The notes under the pieces are model-generated. The model was not told the origin of the DNA, ran no database searches, and saw only the letters and a list, made by a program, of their open reading frames with translations. A stretch of 64,000 nucleotides of DNA, from assembly GCA_049644285.1 (NCBI GenBank), contig JBARRP010000344.1:5749-69748 (forward strand), read 5' to 3'. This DNA is from CAVRXT01 sp049644285. Its GTDB lineage: Bacteria > Acidobacteriota > Terriglobia > Acidiferrales > UBA7541. Every line of letters begins with the position of its first letter. Position 1 is the first letter of the stretch. Shown here piece by piece: positions 26,842-37,684 of this stretch. Position numbers and translations under genes: made by a program.

Positions 26842-28074
26842 CTAGCTTCGGTAGCTGGCGTTGATTCGCACGTAGTCGCCCGTGAAGTCGCACGTCCAGA
26901 TGCGCGCGCGCCCTTCGTCTTTTCGCTTTTGGGTGCTCGATCCCAGATCCACAACGATCGGGACGTAGTCGGTGAGCAACTTGCGGTGCGCGGCGCGCTC
27001 GCTGAAAACGCAGGCACGGCCGCGGCGGAAGACAGTAATCCCCGCGAGGCGAATCTCCACGCGATCTGGATCAAAAGCCACACCGGAGCGTCCTGCGGCG
27101 GCAAGGATGCGGCCCCAGTTGGGGTCGGCGCCGGCAAGCGCGGTCTTCACCAAAGGTGAATTCGCAATGGTGCGGGCTACTTGGTCTGCCGCGTGAGCGG
27201 AAGGCGCGCCGCGGACTTCAATTTCAATTACGCGCTGGGCGCCTTCGCCATCCGCCACGATCGCCAGCGCCAGCATCCGACAAACACTTTCGAGAGCGGC
27301 GCAGAACCGGTCGAATTCCAGGCCGGCGCCGCTAATTTGTTTCGCGCCACTCTCCCCGTTTGCCAGGACTGCGACGGTATCGTTTGTCGAAGTATCGCCG
27401 TCCACCGTGATCGCGTTGAACGTGCCCGCAACTGCGCGGCGCAGCGCCCGCTGCAATGTTTCCGAGGCGATCGCGCCGTCGGTGGCGATGAACGCAAGCA
27501 TCGTTGCCATCTTCGGGTGAATCATCCCCGCGCCTTTGGTGCAGCCAAGCAGCCGAACTTCCTTTCCGCCGATGCGGCACTTCGCCGCCGCCCACTTCGG
27601 CCGCGTGTCGGTGGTCATGATGGCGCGAGTGAATTGCGCGAACGCGGCCGCAGTGGCGGCGCGCCCGAGCACCAGGCGCGGAACGGCGCGCAGGATTCGC
27701 TCAACGCGCAACGCCACGCCGATCACACCCGTCGAGCAAACCAAAATCTGAGAGGGATGGAGACGTCCCAGCTCCCGCGCGACTTTCAGAGCGGTCGCTG
27801 CGGCCGCCGCGTATCCGTCGGGTCCCGTGCAGCAATTCGCGTTTCCGGAGTTAACAATGATCCCCCGCATCTTGCGCCGCGACTTTTTGACATGAACGCG
27901 AGAGGCCGAAACAGGAGCGGCTTCGACTTGGTTGGTAGTGAAGACCGCTGCGGCCGCAGCCGGAACTTCACTCACGAGTAAACCAAGATCGAGCCCGGAT
28001 TTCTTCAGGCCACAAGCTGTCGAAGCAAAGGAAAAACCACGAGGAATTTGAGAGGGATCCAGACGCCGCTTCAT
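26842..28074 (-). CDS. argJ: bifunctional ornithine acetyltransferase / N-acetylglutamate synthase ArgJ
   Basis: ArgJ recycles the acetyl group from N-acetylornithine to glutamate. The self-processing region CTKGAGMIHPKMATMLAF (about residues 177-194) carries the Ala-Thr cleavage site of the family. The C-terminus ends NASYRS, the usual ArgJ ending. 410 residues. It is the last gene of the arginine operon, with its start overlapping the GNAT stop by 4 bp. With ArgJ present the cell can run the cyclic pathway. Whether it also acetylates with acetyl-CoA cannot be told. Confidence 0.92.
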   Translation of the reverse strand: MKRRLDPSQIPRGFSFASTACGLKKSGLDLGLLVSEVPAAAAAVFTTNQVEAAPVSASRVHVKKSRRKMRGIIVNSGNANCCTGPDGYAAAAATALKVARELGRLHPSQILVCSTGVIGVALRVERILRAVPRLVLGRAATAAAFAQFTRAIMTTDTRPKWAAAKCRIGGKEVRLLGCTKGAGMIHPKMATMLAFIATDGAIASETLQRALRRAVAGTFNAITVDGDTSTNDTVAVLANGESGAKQISGAGLEFDRFCAALESVCRMLALAIVADGEGAQRVIEIEVRGAPSAHAADQVARTIANSPLVKTALAGADPNWGRILAAAGRSGVAFDPDRVEIRLAGITVFRRGRACVFSERAAHRKLLTDYVPIVVDLGSSTQKRKDEGRARIWTCDFTGDYVRINASYRS

Positions 28075-28583
28075 GCCGTGGGAATGGCGTGCGCCGTCTC
28101 ACCGAGGACGACCAAGTCCGCTCGTTCAGCAATGAGAGTGGCGATGACCGCCGAGAGCCGGCACGACCGCCGCTTCGGGCACGCCGAGCAATCGCGCTCC
28201 ACTTTTTGGTCGAGCGATTGTCGCCGGGTCCCGGTAAAACCCTGCCGCAAGAAAAATTCGGGCGCGTCCATTACTGCGAAGACCTGCGCAATCTCGCGGC
28301 GCCGTGCTTCTGCCAGAGCGAATTCGACAAGTCGAGCGCCGAGACCGCGCCCGCGCGATTCCGGATCGACTGCGAGCGAGCGGATTTCAGCCAGTTTCGG
28401 GCCATATCCCTCGAGGCTCAAGCACCCGAGGACTCGCCCTTTCGCTGCCAGAACCAGAAAGCGATCCACATGCTCGCGGATTTCGCTCTCGCTGCGCGGC
28501 AGAAGCAGCCCCTGGCCGGCGTAGTGCGAAATCAACTGCGCAATCGCCGCTGCGTCCCGCGTTCTGGCCCGGCGAGTCCTCAT
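28071..28583 (-). CDS. GNAT N-acetyltransferase, short ArgA-like N-acetylglutamate synthase
   Basis: Single GNAT domain with the acetyl-CoA-binding loop RGRGLGARLVEFAL (about 77-90) preceded by EIRSLAVDP. The C-terminal tail has three Cys in DCSACPKRRSC (about 131-141), a pattern shared by the short acetyltransferases encoded with arginine genes. It would make N-acetylglutamate, the first step of the pathway, as an anaplerotic partner of ArgJ. It overlaps both neighbours (argH and argJ) by 4 bp. 170 residues. The specific substrate is inferred from context. Confidence 0.8.
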   Translation of the reverse strand: MRTRRARTRDAAAIAQLISHYAGQGLLLPRSESEIREHVDRFLVLAAKGRVLGCLSLEGYGPKLAEIRSLAVDPESRGRGLGARLVEFALAEARRREIAQVFAVMDAPEFFLRQGFTGTRRQSLDQKVERDCSACPKRRSCRLSAVIATLIAERADLVVLGETAHAIPTA

Positions 28584-29985
28584 AGTTCCTCTTCGATGTG
28601 GCGCAGGCGAGATTGCAGATCATCGAGCGCCGCTGCCACGGTTTCCGGCGATGTTCCGCCCAGAACGCGGCGCCGCGCGAGTGAGGCTTCCGGCGTCAGC
28701 GCCGCAGCGAGGTCCGGGCCAAACGCAGGCGAAAATGTCTTCAGTCGTTCGAGAGGAAACTCCCCCAGGCTCTTTCCTTCTTTCTCCGCTTCGCGAATCG
28801 CGCGTCCCACAATTTCGTGGGCCTCACGGAAAGGAACGCCGCGCGCCACCAGATAATCGGCAGCCTCGGTGGCCACAAGAGAGGGGTCGGCCGCCGCCTC
28901 GCGCAAGCGCGCTTTGTTGAATTTGGTTGCGGCAATCATGCGCGCTGCGATTCGCACCATCGCCAGCGACTGGTCATGGGCTGCGAAGACCGGTTCCTTG
29001 TCCTCCTGCAAATCACGCTCGTAGCTCGACGGTAGACCTTTCAGCGTCGTCAGAAGTGAAACCAGCGCGCCGGTAATGCGCCCAGTCTTTCCGCGAATCA
29101 GCTCCCATGCATCGGGATTCTTCTTCTGCGGCATCAGGCTGCTGCCGGTCGAAAACTCGTCGGGCAGCTCGACAAATCCGAACTCCGGCGTCGCAAATAG
29201 GATGAAATCTTCGGCCAGCCGCGAAAGATGCGTCGCCAGAACCGAGAGAGCAAAAAGATACTCGAGCGCGAAATCGCGGTCGCCGACGGCATCGACGCTG
29301 TTGGCCGTGATGTGCCCGAAGCGCAGCTCCCGAGCGAGCGCCTCGCGATCAATCGGAAACGCGCATCCCGCAAGCGCACCGGCGCCTAGGGGACAAACAT
29401 CCTCGCGGGCGCCCGCGGCGGTGACCCGACTCACGTCGCGCAGAAACGCTTCCGCGTGCCCGAGAAGCCAGTGCGAAACCAGAATCGGCTGAGCATGTTG
29501 CAGATGCGTGGTGCCCGGCATGGGCGTTCCGAGCTGCGCGGCCGCTTGCGCCGATAGCGACTTCAGAAGCTCCCCGATCGCCGTTCGCGTCTCGCGCGCC
29601 GCATCTTTCACGAACATGCGGAACTCGGTCGCCACCATTTCATTTCGGCTGCGCCCGGTGTGCAATTTCGCGCCAAGCGGGCCGAGTCGCTCGATGAGCG
29701 CGGTTTCAACGAAATCGTGTACGTCTTCAGCGGGAGATGCCTCAAGCCACGCGGGCTCGGCCCCGGCCCACTTTTCGATTTCGTCGAGCGTCGCGACTAG
29801 CCGGCGGCACTCTTCAGCAGTGAGGATCCCGACTCCCGCGATGGCGCGGGCCCACGCCCGATCGAGCGCCAGCTCGTACGGCAACAAGCGGCGATCGAAT
29901 CTCCACGATCGCTCGAATTCGTAGAAAGATTCGTCCGGGGCGCGTTCGAAACGTCCGCCCCACATTTTGCGTTGTCGCGGAGCCG

Positions 29986-29989
<4 letters not shown>
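28580..29989 (-). CDS. argH: argininosuccinate lyase
   Basis: Fumarase-superfamily lyase that splits argininosuccinate into arginine and fumarate. The signature loop GSSLMPQKKNPD (about 282-293) holds the catalytic Ser. TGRSRNEMVATEFRM and TTHLQHAQPILVSHWLLG are further family motifs. 469 residues, full length. The start overlaps argG by 4 bp and the stop overlaps the GNAT gene by 4 bp. Confidence 0.95.
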
Positions 29990-31227
<1,238 letters not shown>

Positions 31228-31237
31228 TTGTATCCTC

Positions 31238-32179
31238 TTAGGCGAGCAACGTTAACAGAATCGCCTTCTGCGCGTGCAGCCGATTCTCCGCCTGATCGTA
31301 TACGATCGACTGCGGTGAGTCGATCACCGCGTCGGTGACTTCCGAGCCGCGGTGTGCCGGAAGGCAATGCAAAAAAACCGCTTCGGGCGCGGCGAGGGAG
31401 AGCAAAGCTTCATTCACCTGGTACGGAGCGAAGGCGCCTTTTCTTTCAGCGGCTTCTTCTTCCTGCCCCATGCTCGCCCATACATCCGTGTAGACAGCCT
31501 GCGCGCCGGCGACAGCCTCTTCCGGCGAGCGCAGGACCTCAATTTTCGCGCACGTCTCACGCGCCGCCCGACGCGCTTCAGCTATCACAGCCGCATCCGG
31601 CTCATAGCCCGCGGGCGTCGCAATCCGCAGGTGCGCGCCAACGCGTGCGCCGATCGTGAGCAGCGAATGACAAACGTTATTGCCATCGCCGACAAAAGCC
31701 AATTTCAGCCCGCGCAGGCTGCCGAATCGCTCCTCCAGCGTGAAGAAATCGGAAAGCGCCTGGCAGGGATGAAACCGGTCGGTGAGGGCATTGATCACGG
31801 GGATGCGCGCATTTTGAGCCAGCTCATCGAGGGCAGTCTGCACGAACGTGCGCGCCACGATGCCGTGCACACACCGCTCGAGGGTCTTGGCCACGTCGCG
31901 GATGGACTCGCGCTGACCGAGTCGCGAGTTGGTGTGATCCAGGAAAACCGAGGAACCGCCCAGGCTGGAAATGCCGACTTCAAACGTCACGCGCGTCCGC
32001 AGCGACGGCTTCTCGAAAATCAGCGCGAGGAATCGGCCGCCGAGCGCGCCGCGGTACCGGTCCGGCCGTACTTTGATGTCCGCGGCCAGGTGATAGAGTT
32101 CGCGAACTTGCGCGGGTCCCCACTCCATTCCCGTCAGGAGATCGGGAGACAATGTCAGCGTCGGGGCAGCGGCTGTCAT
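31238..32179 (-). CDS. argF: ornithine carbamoyltransferase
   Basis: Transfers a carbamoyl group to ornithine to give citrulline. ATG 32179 follows GAGGTGA; a longer in-frame start reaching into argD is unlikely. The carbamoyl-phosphate loop reads EKPSLRTRVTFE (the common form is S-T-R-T-R; here Leu replaces Thr). The ornithine side has HPCQALSDFFT, DVWASM and HCLPAHRG. Overall length of 313 is normal. The Leu substitution also occurs in N-acetylornithine-type enzymes, but the D-x-x-x-S-M motif favours ornithine. Four bp separate it from argD. Confidence 0.88.
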   Translation of the reverse strand: MTAAAPTLTLSPDLLTGMEWGPAQVRELYHLAADIKVRPDRYRGALGGRFLALIFEKPSLRTRVTFEVGISSLGGSSVFLDHTNSRLGQRESIRDVAKTLERCVHGIVARTFVQTALDELAQNARIPVINALTDRFHPCQALSDFFTLEERFGSLRGLKLAFVGDGNNVCHSLLTIGARVGAHLRIATPAGYEPDAAVIAEARRAARETCAKIEVLRSPEEAVAGAQAVYTDVWASMGQEEEAAERKGAFAPYQVNEALLSLAAPEAVFLHCLPAHRGSEVTDAVIDSPQSIVYDQAENRLHAQKAILLTLLA

Positions 32180-32183
32180 GGAT

Positions 32184-33527
32184 TCACCTCGTGGCGGCTC
32201 GGGCCAATGCCTCCGCTCCGCTTTCCACGGTGGACAGCGCCGGCACTGGCTTCTCTTCCTGCGATTGGGTGCGTTCGAGGACGACTTCAAATTTCTCGAG
32301 GAATTCTTCAACCTGCCTTGCCCTCACGATGAACGGAGGCAGAAGCCGCAAGACGTGGCCGTGCGCGCAATTGATGATGAGGCCGTCGCGCAAGGCCCGC
32401 TCGACATAGGGCGCGCCGTCGCGCGCGAGATCCACTCCCAGCATCAATCCCTCGCCACGAACTTCGCGGATGAAATCAAAACGCGCGGCAAGTTTTTCCA
32501 GGCCCGCGCGAAGCTGCGCACCGCGTTCGCGGATGTTTTCGAGTAATCCTTCTTCATCGATGACCTTCAGGAATTCGAGCGCCACCGCGCACGACAGCGG
32601 GCCCCCGCCAAACGTGCTTCCGTGCATTCCGGGTGAAAACGTGGATGCGAACTTTTCGTTGGCGACAAAAGCGCCCAGCGGCAGCCCACCTGCAAGCGGC
32701 TTCGCAATCGTCACGACGTCAGGTAGCGCGCTTGCGCCCTCGAATTTCTGATACGCGAATTTCCACCCGGTGCGGCCAAGCCCGCACTGAATTTCGTCTG
32801 CGATCAGCGCAGCATCATGGCGGTTTGCGAGCTCCCGCGCGCGCCGCCAGAATGTCTCGCTCACCGCTGAGATACCGCCCTCGCCCTGAACCGTCTCGAT
32901 GACCAGGGCGCAAACCGTCGCGTCGAATTTCGCTTCCAGGTCGGCGACATCGTTGAATCCGACGAACTCGACGCCTTCGAGCAGCGGCGCAAATGGCTCG
33001 CGATATTTCACCGGATGCGTGACGGAAAGCGCGCCAAATGTCCGGCCGTGAAACGAATTCTCGAGAGCGAGGATGCGCGTTTTCGCCGGCGCGCTCTCAT
33101 TGGCACGCTGCCGCGCATACGCCCGCGCCAGTTTCAAGGCACCCTCGATCGCCTCGGTGCCGCTGTTCGTGAAGAAAACGCGGTCGAGCCCCGACCACTC
33201 CGCCAGCTTCCTTGCGAGCGGTCCCTGGTAGGAATTGTGAAAGAGATTGGAAACGTGAATCGCGCGCCCTGCCTCGCGCCGGATTACGCACACCAGCCGC
33301 GGATGTGAATACCCCAGAGCATTGACAGCGATCCCGCCGAGAAAATCGAGATAAACCTTCCCGCGAGTGTCATACAGGCAGCACCCCTTGCCGTGGGCGA
33401 AGACGACGTCTGGGCGTTTGTAAGTGTTCATCAAGTACCGCGCTGCATCCGCGCGGCTCCGAGCGCTGTTAAGAACCGCATTGGGCCCCTTCGCTTTCGC
33501 CCGTTTCTTGGTGGTTTGTCGCTTCAT
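32184..33527 (-). CDS. argD: acetylornithine aminotransferase
   Basis: PLP-dependent class III aminotransferase that converts N-acetylglutamate semialdehyde to N-acetylornithine. FFTNSGTEAIEGALKLAR binds PLP phosphate. LIADEIQCGLGRTG contains the PLP-ring Asp. The Schiff-base Lys is in TIAKPLAGGLPLGA. An N-terminal Lys/Arg-rich stretch of about 30 residues (KRQTTKKRAKAKG) precedes the family start near MNTYKRPD, and a short ordinary form from that Met is possible. It overlaps argB by 4 bp. 447 residues. Confidence 0.92.
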   Translation of the reverse strand: MKRQTTKKRAKAKGPNAVLNSARSRADAARYLMNTYKRPDVVFAHGKGCCLYDTRGKVYLDFLGGIAVNALGYSHPRLVCVIRREAGRAIHVSNLFHNSYQGPLARKLAEWSGLDRVFFTNSGTEAIEGALKLARAYARQRANESAPAKTRILALENSFHGRTFGALSVTHPVKYREPFAPLLEGVEFVGFNDVADLEAKFDATVCALVIETVQGEGGISAVSETFWRRARELANRHDAALIADEIQCGLGRTGWKFAYQKFEGASALPDVVTIAKPLAGGLPLGAFVANEKFASTFSPGMHGSTFGGGPLSCAVALEFLKVIDEEGLLENIRERGAQLRAGLEKLAARFDFIREVRGEGLMLGVDLARDGAPYVERALRDGLIINCAHGHVLRLLPPFIVRARQVEEFLEKFEVVLERTQSQEEKPVPALSTVESGAEALARAATR

Positions 33528-34369
33528 GGTCGCCTACCCGCCCGCGCCGTCAGCCGCGCCTTCGGCTTCGCCGCCGCTCGAAACATCGGCAGAACGCGCG
33601 TGCCGCAAGCCTTCGCTCCGTTGGCCGCCGAAAGAAGCGCACGCGGCCGTTCGCCGCCGACGATGCGCACCTGGCGGACGCCGCCTTCGAGCGCCCGCTT
33701 GGCCGCCTCAAGTTTGAGCACCATTCCTCCCGACACTTTGTTGTGGCGGATCATCTCCTCAATGGCCTCACCATCAACCGTGGCAAGCACTTTGTCGCCG
33801 TCGAACACGCCTGCAACATCCGTGAGGAAAACAAGGCGATCGGCGCGGCAGAATTCGGCGGCGGCGGCGGCCATGTGATCCGCGTTGATGTTGTAGAGCT
33901 CGCCGTCAGCGCCCAGACCGAGGCAAGCCGCCACTGGCACCACTCCTCCACGCCACAGCGACGACAGGAACGGCACATTTACCCCCGTCAAGTAGCCGAC
34001 GTAGCCGAGACCTCCCACGGCGTCGTCAATCTGCATGGGCTCAGCCAGAAAGCAGGCCGCATCAGCGGCGCAAATCCCTGCAGCGGGACGCCCGGCAAGC
34101 GTGATAGCCGCCGCGAGCCGCTTGCTGAGCAGGCCCGCAAAGACCATGACCGCGGCGTCGCGGGTTTCGCGGTCGGTGACGCGCAATCCGGCGATGAATC
34201 GGCTCTCGATTCCCATTCGCGCCAGCGTTGCGGTGAAAATTTTGCCGCCGCCGTGAACCACCAGCAGCTCGTGTCCCTTCTCCGCCAATTCGACGATTTG
34301 CCGAGCAAGAGAATGCACGATTTCCTGGCGCTCGAGAAGCGCTCCAGCAATTTTGACGACGAGTCTCAT
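33524..34369 (-). CDS. argB: acetylglutamate kinase
   Basis: Amino-acid kinase fold enzyme that phosphorylates N-acetylglutamate. VVKIAGALLE starts the nucleotide-binding region, and LLVVHGGGKIFTATL (about 35-49) is the acetylglutamate loop. LYNINADHMAAAAA and KVSGGMVLKLEAAKRAL are further signatures. 281 residues, with an Arg/Lys-rich tail after the domain. No N-terminal helix for arginine-sensitive hexamer formation is seen, so feedback inhibition by arginine is less likely than repression. Overlaps argC and argD by 4 bp each. Confidence 0.92.
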   Translation of the reverse strand: MRLVVKIAGALLERQEIVHSLARQIVELAEKGHELLVVHGGGKIFTATLARMGIESRFIAGLRVTDRETRDAAVMVFAGLLSKRLAAAITLAGRPAAGICAADAACFLAEPMQIDDAVGGLGYVGYLTGVNVPFLSSLWRGGVVPVAACLGLGADGELYNINADHMAAAAAEFCRADRLVFLTDVAGVFDGDKVLATVDGEAIEEMIRHNKVSGGMVLKLEAAKRALEGGVRQVRIVGGERPRALLSAANGAKACGTRVLPMFRAAAKPKARLTARAGRRP

Positions 34370-35430
34370 ATCAACCCCGCGTGAGTGCTGAAGCCCGGTT
34401 CGCCGGACAATTCCGGGGCGAGCATTTCGTTCATGTTCTGCACCGCTTGCCCCGCGGCGCCCTTGCCCAGATTATCGAGACAGGAAATGACGACCAGCCG
34501 CCGGCCTTCCGGATCGAGCGCGAATCCGATGTCGCAAAAATTCGTGTGCGTTACATGCTGGAGTTCCGGCAGCTTCCCAGCCGGCCAAATCCGCACGAGA
34601 GGAAACTCGGCATACGCTTGTCGGTAGAGCGTCTCCACTTCCTCGCCCGCGCGAGGCGCTCGCAGCCACACGGAAAGCGTGGAGAGGATCCCCCGCTCGA
34701 CGGGCAAAAGATGCGCTGTGAAAATCAAATCGCTCGGGTTCAGGCCAAGGTGCTCCGTAATCTCCGGTGTGTGGCGGTGGGTAAAGACTCCATAGGCGCG
34801 AAAATTCTCGTTCACCTCGACAAAATGCGTTTCGCGTTTCGGCTCTTTTCCCGCGCCGCTCACGCCCGACTTGCAGTCGCACACAATTCCGCGCCCCAGA
34901 TCAATCCAGCCCGACTCGACCAGCGGTCGAAGCCCGAGAATGACCGATGTCGCATAGCAACCCGGATTCGCCACAATTTCCGCCCTGCGGATTTCCGCGC
35001 GCGCGCCGTTCAGCTCGGGCAGGCCATAGACTGCTTTTTCGAGCAGCTCGGACGATGTCGCTCGCAGGTTGTACCAACTCGAGAACACTTCCGGGTCGCG
35101 GAACCGGAACGCGCCGCTCAAATCGATGACGCGCAATCCCGCCGCAACAAGTTCCGAGGCGAGTTCCAGGGAAGCTTCCGCGGGCGTCGCCAGAAACGCG
35201 ATTCCCGCACCGCTCTTCGCGATTGCCTCGACCGAAAATGGCTGACACGGCGCTTCGCCCCAGCCGCGAAGCTGCGGAAAAATTTCCGTCAGGCATCGCG
35301 CGCCTGCCTGACCGTTGCGAAGATAGAAGACCGGCTTGTGGATGTAGGGGTGCCGCAGAAGCAGCCGGGCCAGCTCGTACCCCGCGTAGCCCGTTGCCCC
35401 GATGACGGCGACCCGTTTCGGGTCTTTCAT
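34366..35430 (-). CDS. argC: N-acetyl-gamma-glutamyl-phosphate reductase
   Basis: NADPH-dependent reduction of the acylphosphate. VAVIGATGYAGYELARLLLR (about 8-27) is the nucleotide fold. The active-site Cys is in VANPGCYATSVILGL (about 150-164). The catalytic His region is FTHRHTPEI. The length of 354 is normal. It overlaps argR and argB by 4 bp at each end, so its translation is coupled. Confidence 0.95.
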   Translation of the reverse strand: MKDPKRVAVIGATGYAGYELARLLLRHPYIHKPVFYLRNGQAGARCLTEIFPQLRGWGEAPCQPFSVEAIAKSGAGIAFLATPAEASLELASELVAAGLRVIDLSGAFRFRDPEVFSSWYNLRATSSELLEKAVYGLPELNGARAEIRRAEIVANPGCYATSVILGLRPLVESGWIDLGRGIVCDCKSGVSGAGKEPKRETHFVEVNENFRAYGVFTHRHTPEITEHLGLNPSDLIFTAHLLPVERGILSTLSVWLRAPRAGEEVETLYRQAYAEFPLVRIWPAGKLPELQHVTHTNFCDIGFALDPEGRRLVVISCLDNLGKGAAGQAVQNMNEMLAPELSGEPGFSTHAGLI

Positions 35431-35876
35431 CGGAGCAATTCCTCCATGCGTTTCTGGATCGAAGCGCGAGCTGTTTTCGAGGAGGTGATGACCAGAACCG
35501 TGTCATCGCCCGCCAGCGTTCCCGCCACTTCCTTCCAGTGCTCACCATCGATGGCGGCGGCTAGCGGCTGCGCTCCGCTCGGCGGTGTTTTCAGGACCAG
35601 TAGATTTTGCGCCGGTCGCGCGTCAAGCAGAAATTCACGCAGCGCGCGAGCCAGCGGCGGCAGCGCTGCCGTTTCTTCCGCGACCGCCGAGAACGCCCGG
35701 TAGCCTTCGGACGTCTTCACCAGTTTCAACTCGCGCAAGTCCCGCGACAGGGTCGCCTGGGTGACGCGCAGGCCCAGGTGGATCAACCGCCGGCGCAATT
35801 CGTCCTGGTTCACGATCGCCTGCGCCGCGATCAGCTTCAAAATCTGCCCCTGCCGGTATCGTTTGCCGCTGCCCAT
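35427..35876 (-). CDS. argR: arginine repressor ArgR
   Basis: Winged-helix repressor activated by arginine. I place the start at ATG 35876, giving MGSGKRYRQGQILKLI and 149 residues like AhrC/ArgR. GTG 35906 and ATG 35900 are in frame but lie inside the predicted operator. DNA-binding helices contain LGLRVTQATLSRDLRELKLV (about 35-54). The C-terminal arginine-binding domain has LAGDDTVLVI near the end. As the first gene of the operon, with ARG boxes overlapping its leader, it is probably autoregulated. Its stop overlaps argC by 4 bp. Confidence 0.9.
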   Translation of the reverse strand: MGSGKRYRQGQILKLIAAQAIVNQDELRRRLIHLGLRVTQATLSRDLRELKLVKTSEGYRAFSAVAEETAALPPLARALREFLLDARPAQNLLVLKTPPSGAQPLAAAIDGEHWKEVAGTLAGDDTVLVITSSKTARASIQKRMEELLR

Positions 35877-35887
35877 GATCCCAAGTG

Positions 35888-35921
35888 TTTGAATATTCAT
35901 TCGCACGTATTTTTATACATT
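35888..35921 (-). promoter_or_regulatory. tandem candidate ARG boxes upstream of argR operon
   Basis: Read on the minus strand, AATGTATAAAAATACGTG (35921-35904) and TGCGAATGAATATTCAAA (35905-35888) each match most positions of the ARG-box consensus WNTGAATWWWWATTCANW. The boxes touch or overlap by two bases, closer than the 2-3 bp gap usual for ArgR hexamer sites. They lie 12-45 bp before the preferred argR start. Repression of the whole nine-gene operon from here is the simplest reading. Confidence 0.65.
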
Positions 35922-36138
35922 GGACTCTAGCCCGTGTCAATACTGAAATGCAGGGGAGGCGTTCCTCTTTGTGCCAGGGAAAAAGCGCCGACGGAAATTC
36001 CCCACCGCGACATCGCTCCGAGACACACGAGCCGTCTTCAAGAAATCGCAGAAAGATTTCGCCCTGCGCGCTACAATCCCCGCCCAGCCGGTCCAACACG
36101 AGTGTTCGTCTTCGCGGGAAGGCCGGAGGAGGATCTTG

Positions 36139-37434
36139 ATGAAGCGATTCGTTTGGCTTTTCTTGGCGCTGATTGGGGCAATCCGGCCCGTCCCTGCGCG
36201 AGCGCAATCAACGCCCGCGCCTGCCGTCGTCGCGGTGAAGGCCGGAAGAATCCTCGACGTGCGCACCGGAAAATATCTCGAGAACCAGATCGTCTGGATC
36301 GAGGGCGACCGCATCAAGCAGGTCGGCAGCGCCGCCACCCTCTCTCCGCAATTGCCCAAGGACGCGAAAATAATTGATCTCTCCAGCGCGACGATCCTTC
36401 CCGGACTGATCGATTGCCACACTCACCTCACCATGTCTCCCTCTACTCTTGGGCCGGCACACTTGCGCGTTTCCGTTCCGCGATCCGCTCTGATGGGAGT
36501 GAAACACGCGCGGGCGACGCTTGAAGCAGGCTTCACCACCGTGCGCAACGTCGCCGCCGACGGCTATTCCGACATCGCTTTGCGCGACGCCATCAACGCC
36601 GGCGATGTTCCCGGCCCACGGATGCTGGTTTCGGGTCCCGCCCTCAGCATCACCGGGGGCCATGGTGACGAGAATTTCCTCGCGCCCGAATTTCACGCCA
36701 GCGGCGACGGTGTCGCTGACGGCATCGGGGTCGTTCGAAAAGTCCGGGAAAACATCAAATACGGAGCGGACCTTATCAAGTTCATGGCCACGGGCGGCGT
36801 TCTGTCGGAGGGTGACAATCCGGTGCTCGAACAATACAGCCCCGAAGAAATGCATCTGATCGTCGCGACCGCTCACGGTCTAGGCCGCAAAGTCGCGGCG
36901 CACGCCCACGGCGCGCTCGGCATCGGGAGCGCCGTCGAGGCCGGAGTGGATTCCATCGAACACGGCAGCTACGTCGACGAAGAAGACATCCAGTTGATGA
37001 AGGCGCGCGGCACCTATCTCGTCCCGACTCTTTATCTGGGCGACTGGCTGATGACTAATTACCATTCGCTCGGCCTCACTGAGAGTATGATTTCCAAGGC
37101 GAAAACAGTCCTGGGGGAGCGCGACGAAAACATCAAACGCGCCTTCCGTGAAGGAGTGAAGGTGGCCTTCGGCACCGATGCCGCCGTGTATCCGCACGGT
37201 ATGAACGCGCACGAATTTGCCGTGATGGTGAGATTCGGCCTCAGCCCACTCCAATCAATCCAGGCCGCCACCGTCAACGCCGCCGACTTGCTCGGCTGGG
37301 CGGATCGCGTCGGCACCGTCGAGCCGGGCAGATTCGCCGACCTCATCGCCGTGAATGGCGACCCGCTCGCCGATGTGAGTGCCCTCGAAAACGTGAAGTT
37401 CGTGATGAAGGGCGGCGCCGTCGTAAAGCAATAA
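36139..37434 (+). CDS. secreted amidohydrolase (prolidase-like imidazolonepropionase subfamily)
   Basis: ATG 36139 follows GGAGGA and begins a signal peptide (FVWLFLALIGAIRPVPARA). Metal ligands of the amidohydrolase TIM barrel are visible: DCHTHL (about 94-99), a Lys in LIKFMATGG, His in AHAHG and IEHGSY, and Asp in FGTDAA. The layout is that of the Xaa-Pro dipeptidase-like (Sgx9260-type) amidohydrolases common in Acidobacteriota. 431 residues. It probably degrades acyl-proline dipeptides or related amides in the periplasm. Divergent from argR; monocistronic. Confidence 0.85.
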   Translation: MKRFVWLFLALIGAIRPVPARAQSTPAPAVVAVKAGRILDVRTGKYLENQIVWIEGDRIKQVGSAATLSPQLPKDAKIIDLSSATILPGLIDCHTHLTMSPSTLGPAHLRVSVPRSALMGVKHARATLEAGFTTVRNVAADGYSDIALRDAINAGDVPGPRMLVSGPALSITGGHGDENFLAPEFHASGDGVADGIGVVRKVRENIKYGADLIKFMATGGVLSEGDNPVLEQYSPEEMHLIVATAHGLGRKVAAHAHGALGIGSAVEAGVDSIEHGSYVDEEDIQLMKARGTYLVPTLYLGDWLMTNYHSLGLTESMISKAKTVLGERDENIKRAFREGVKVAFGTDAAVYPHGMNAHEFAVMVRFGLSPLQSIQAATVNAADLLGWADRVGTVEPGRFADLIAVNGDPLADVSALENVKFVMKGGAVVKQ

Positions 37435-37533
37435 TCATGGTCGAGAGCCGGAGTGGGACCCACACGTCAGCGAATTTGCAGGTCCCTATTCTGGTTCCTG
37501 CCTCCCCTGACGTTCTGATAGAATTATCGCGTC

Positions 37534-37610
37534 AGGCCCGTAGCTCAGTTGGTTAGAGCGCTACCTTGACACGGTAGAGGTCTGCGGTTCGAGCCCGCAC
37601 GGGCCTACCA
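37534..37610 (+). tRNA. tRNA-Val(GAC)
   Basis: A full cloverleaf can be folded: acceptor AGGCCCG/CGGGCCT, D stem GCTC/GAGC, anticodon stem CTACC/GGTAG with loop TTGACAC (anticodon GAC, Val), variable AGGTC, T stem TGCGG/CCGCA with loop TTCGAGC. The discriminator is A and CCA is encoded (37608-37610). An integrase remnant starts 75 bp downstream on the opposite strand, so this tRNA is the likely attachment site of a former integrative element. Confidence 0.95.
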
Positions 37611-37684
37611 TTATTCTCAACGACTTACTGGCATCGGCTTTGCATTTCGCGATCCAGTTCAACACAGAGTTCAACACACAGAAG

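Noticed and set aside
37585..37610. Second copy of the tRNA-Val 3' end as the distal attachment site
   Set aside because: I looked for the CCCGCACGGGCCTACCA block elsewhere in the window by eye and did not see one; the distal end may be lost or outside.
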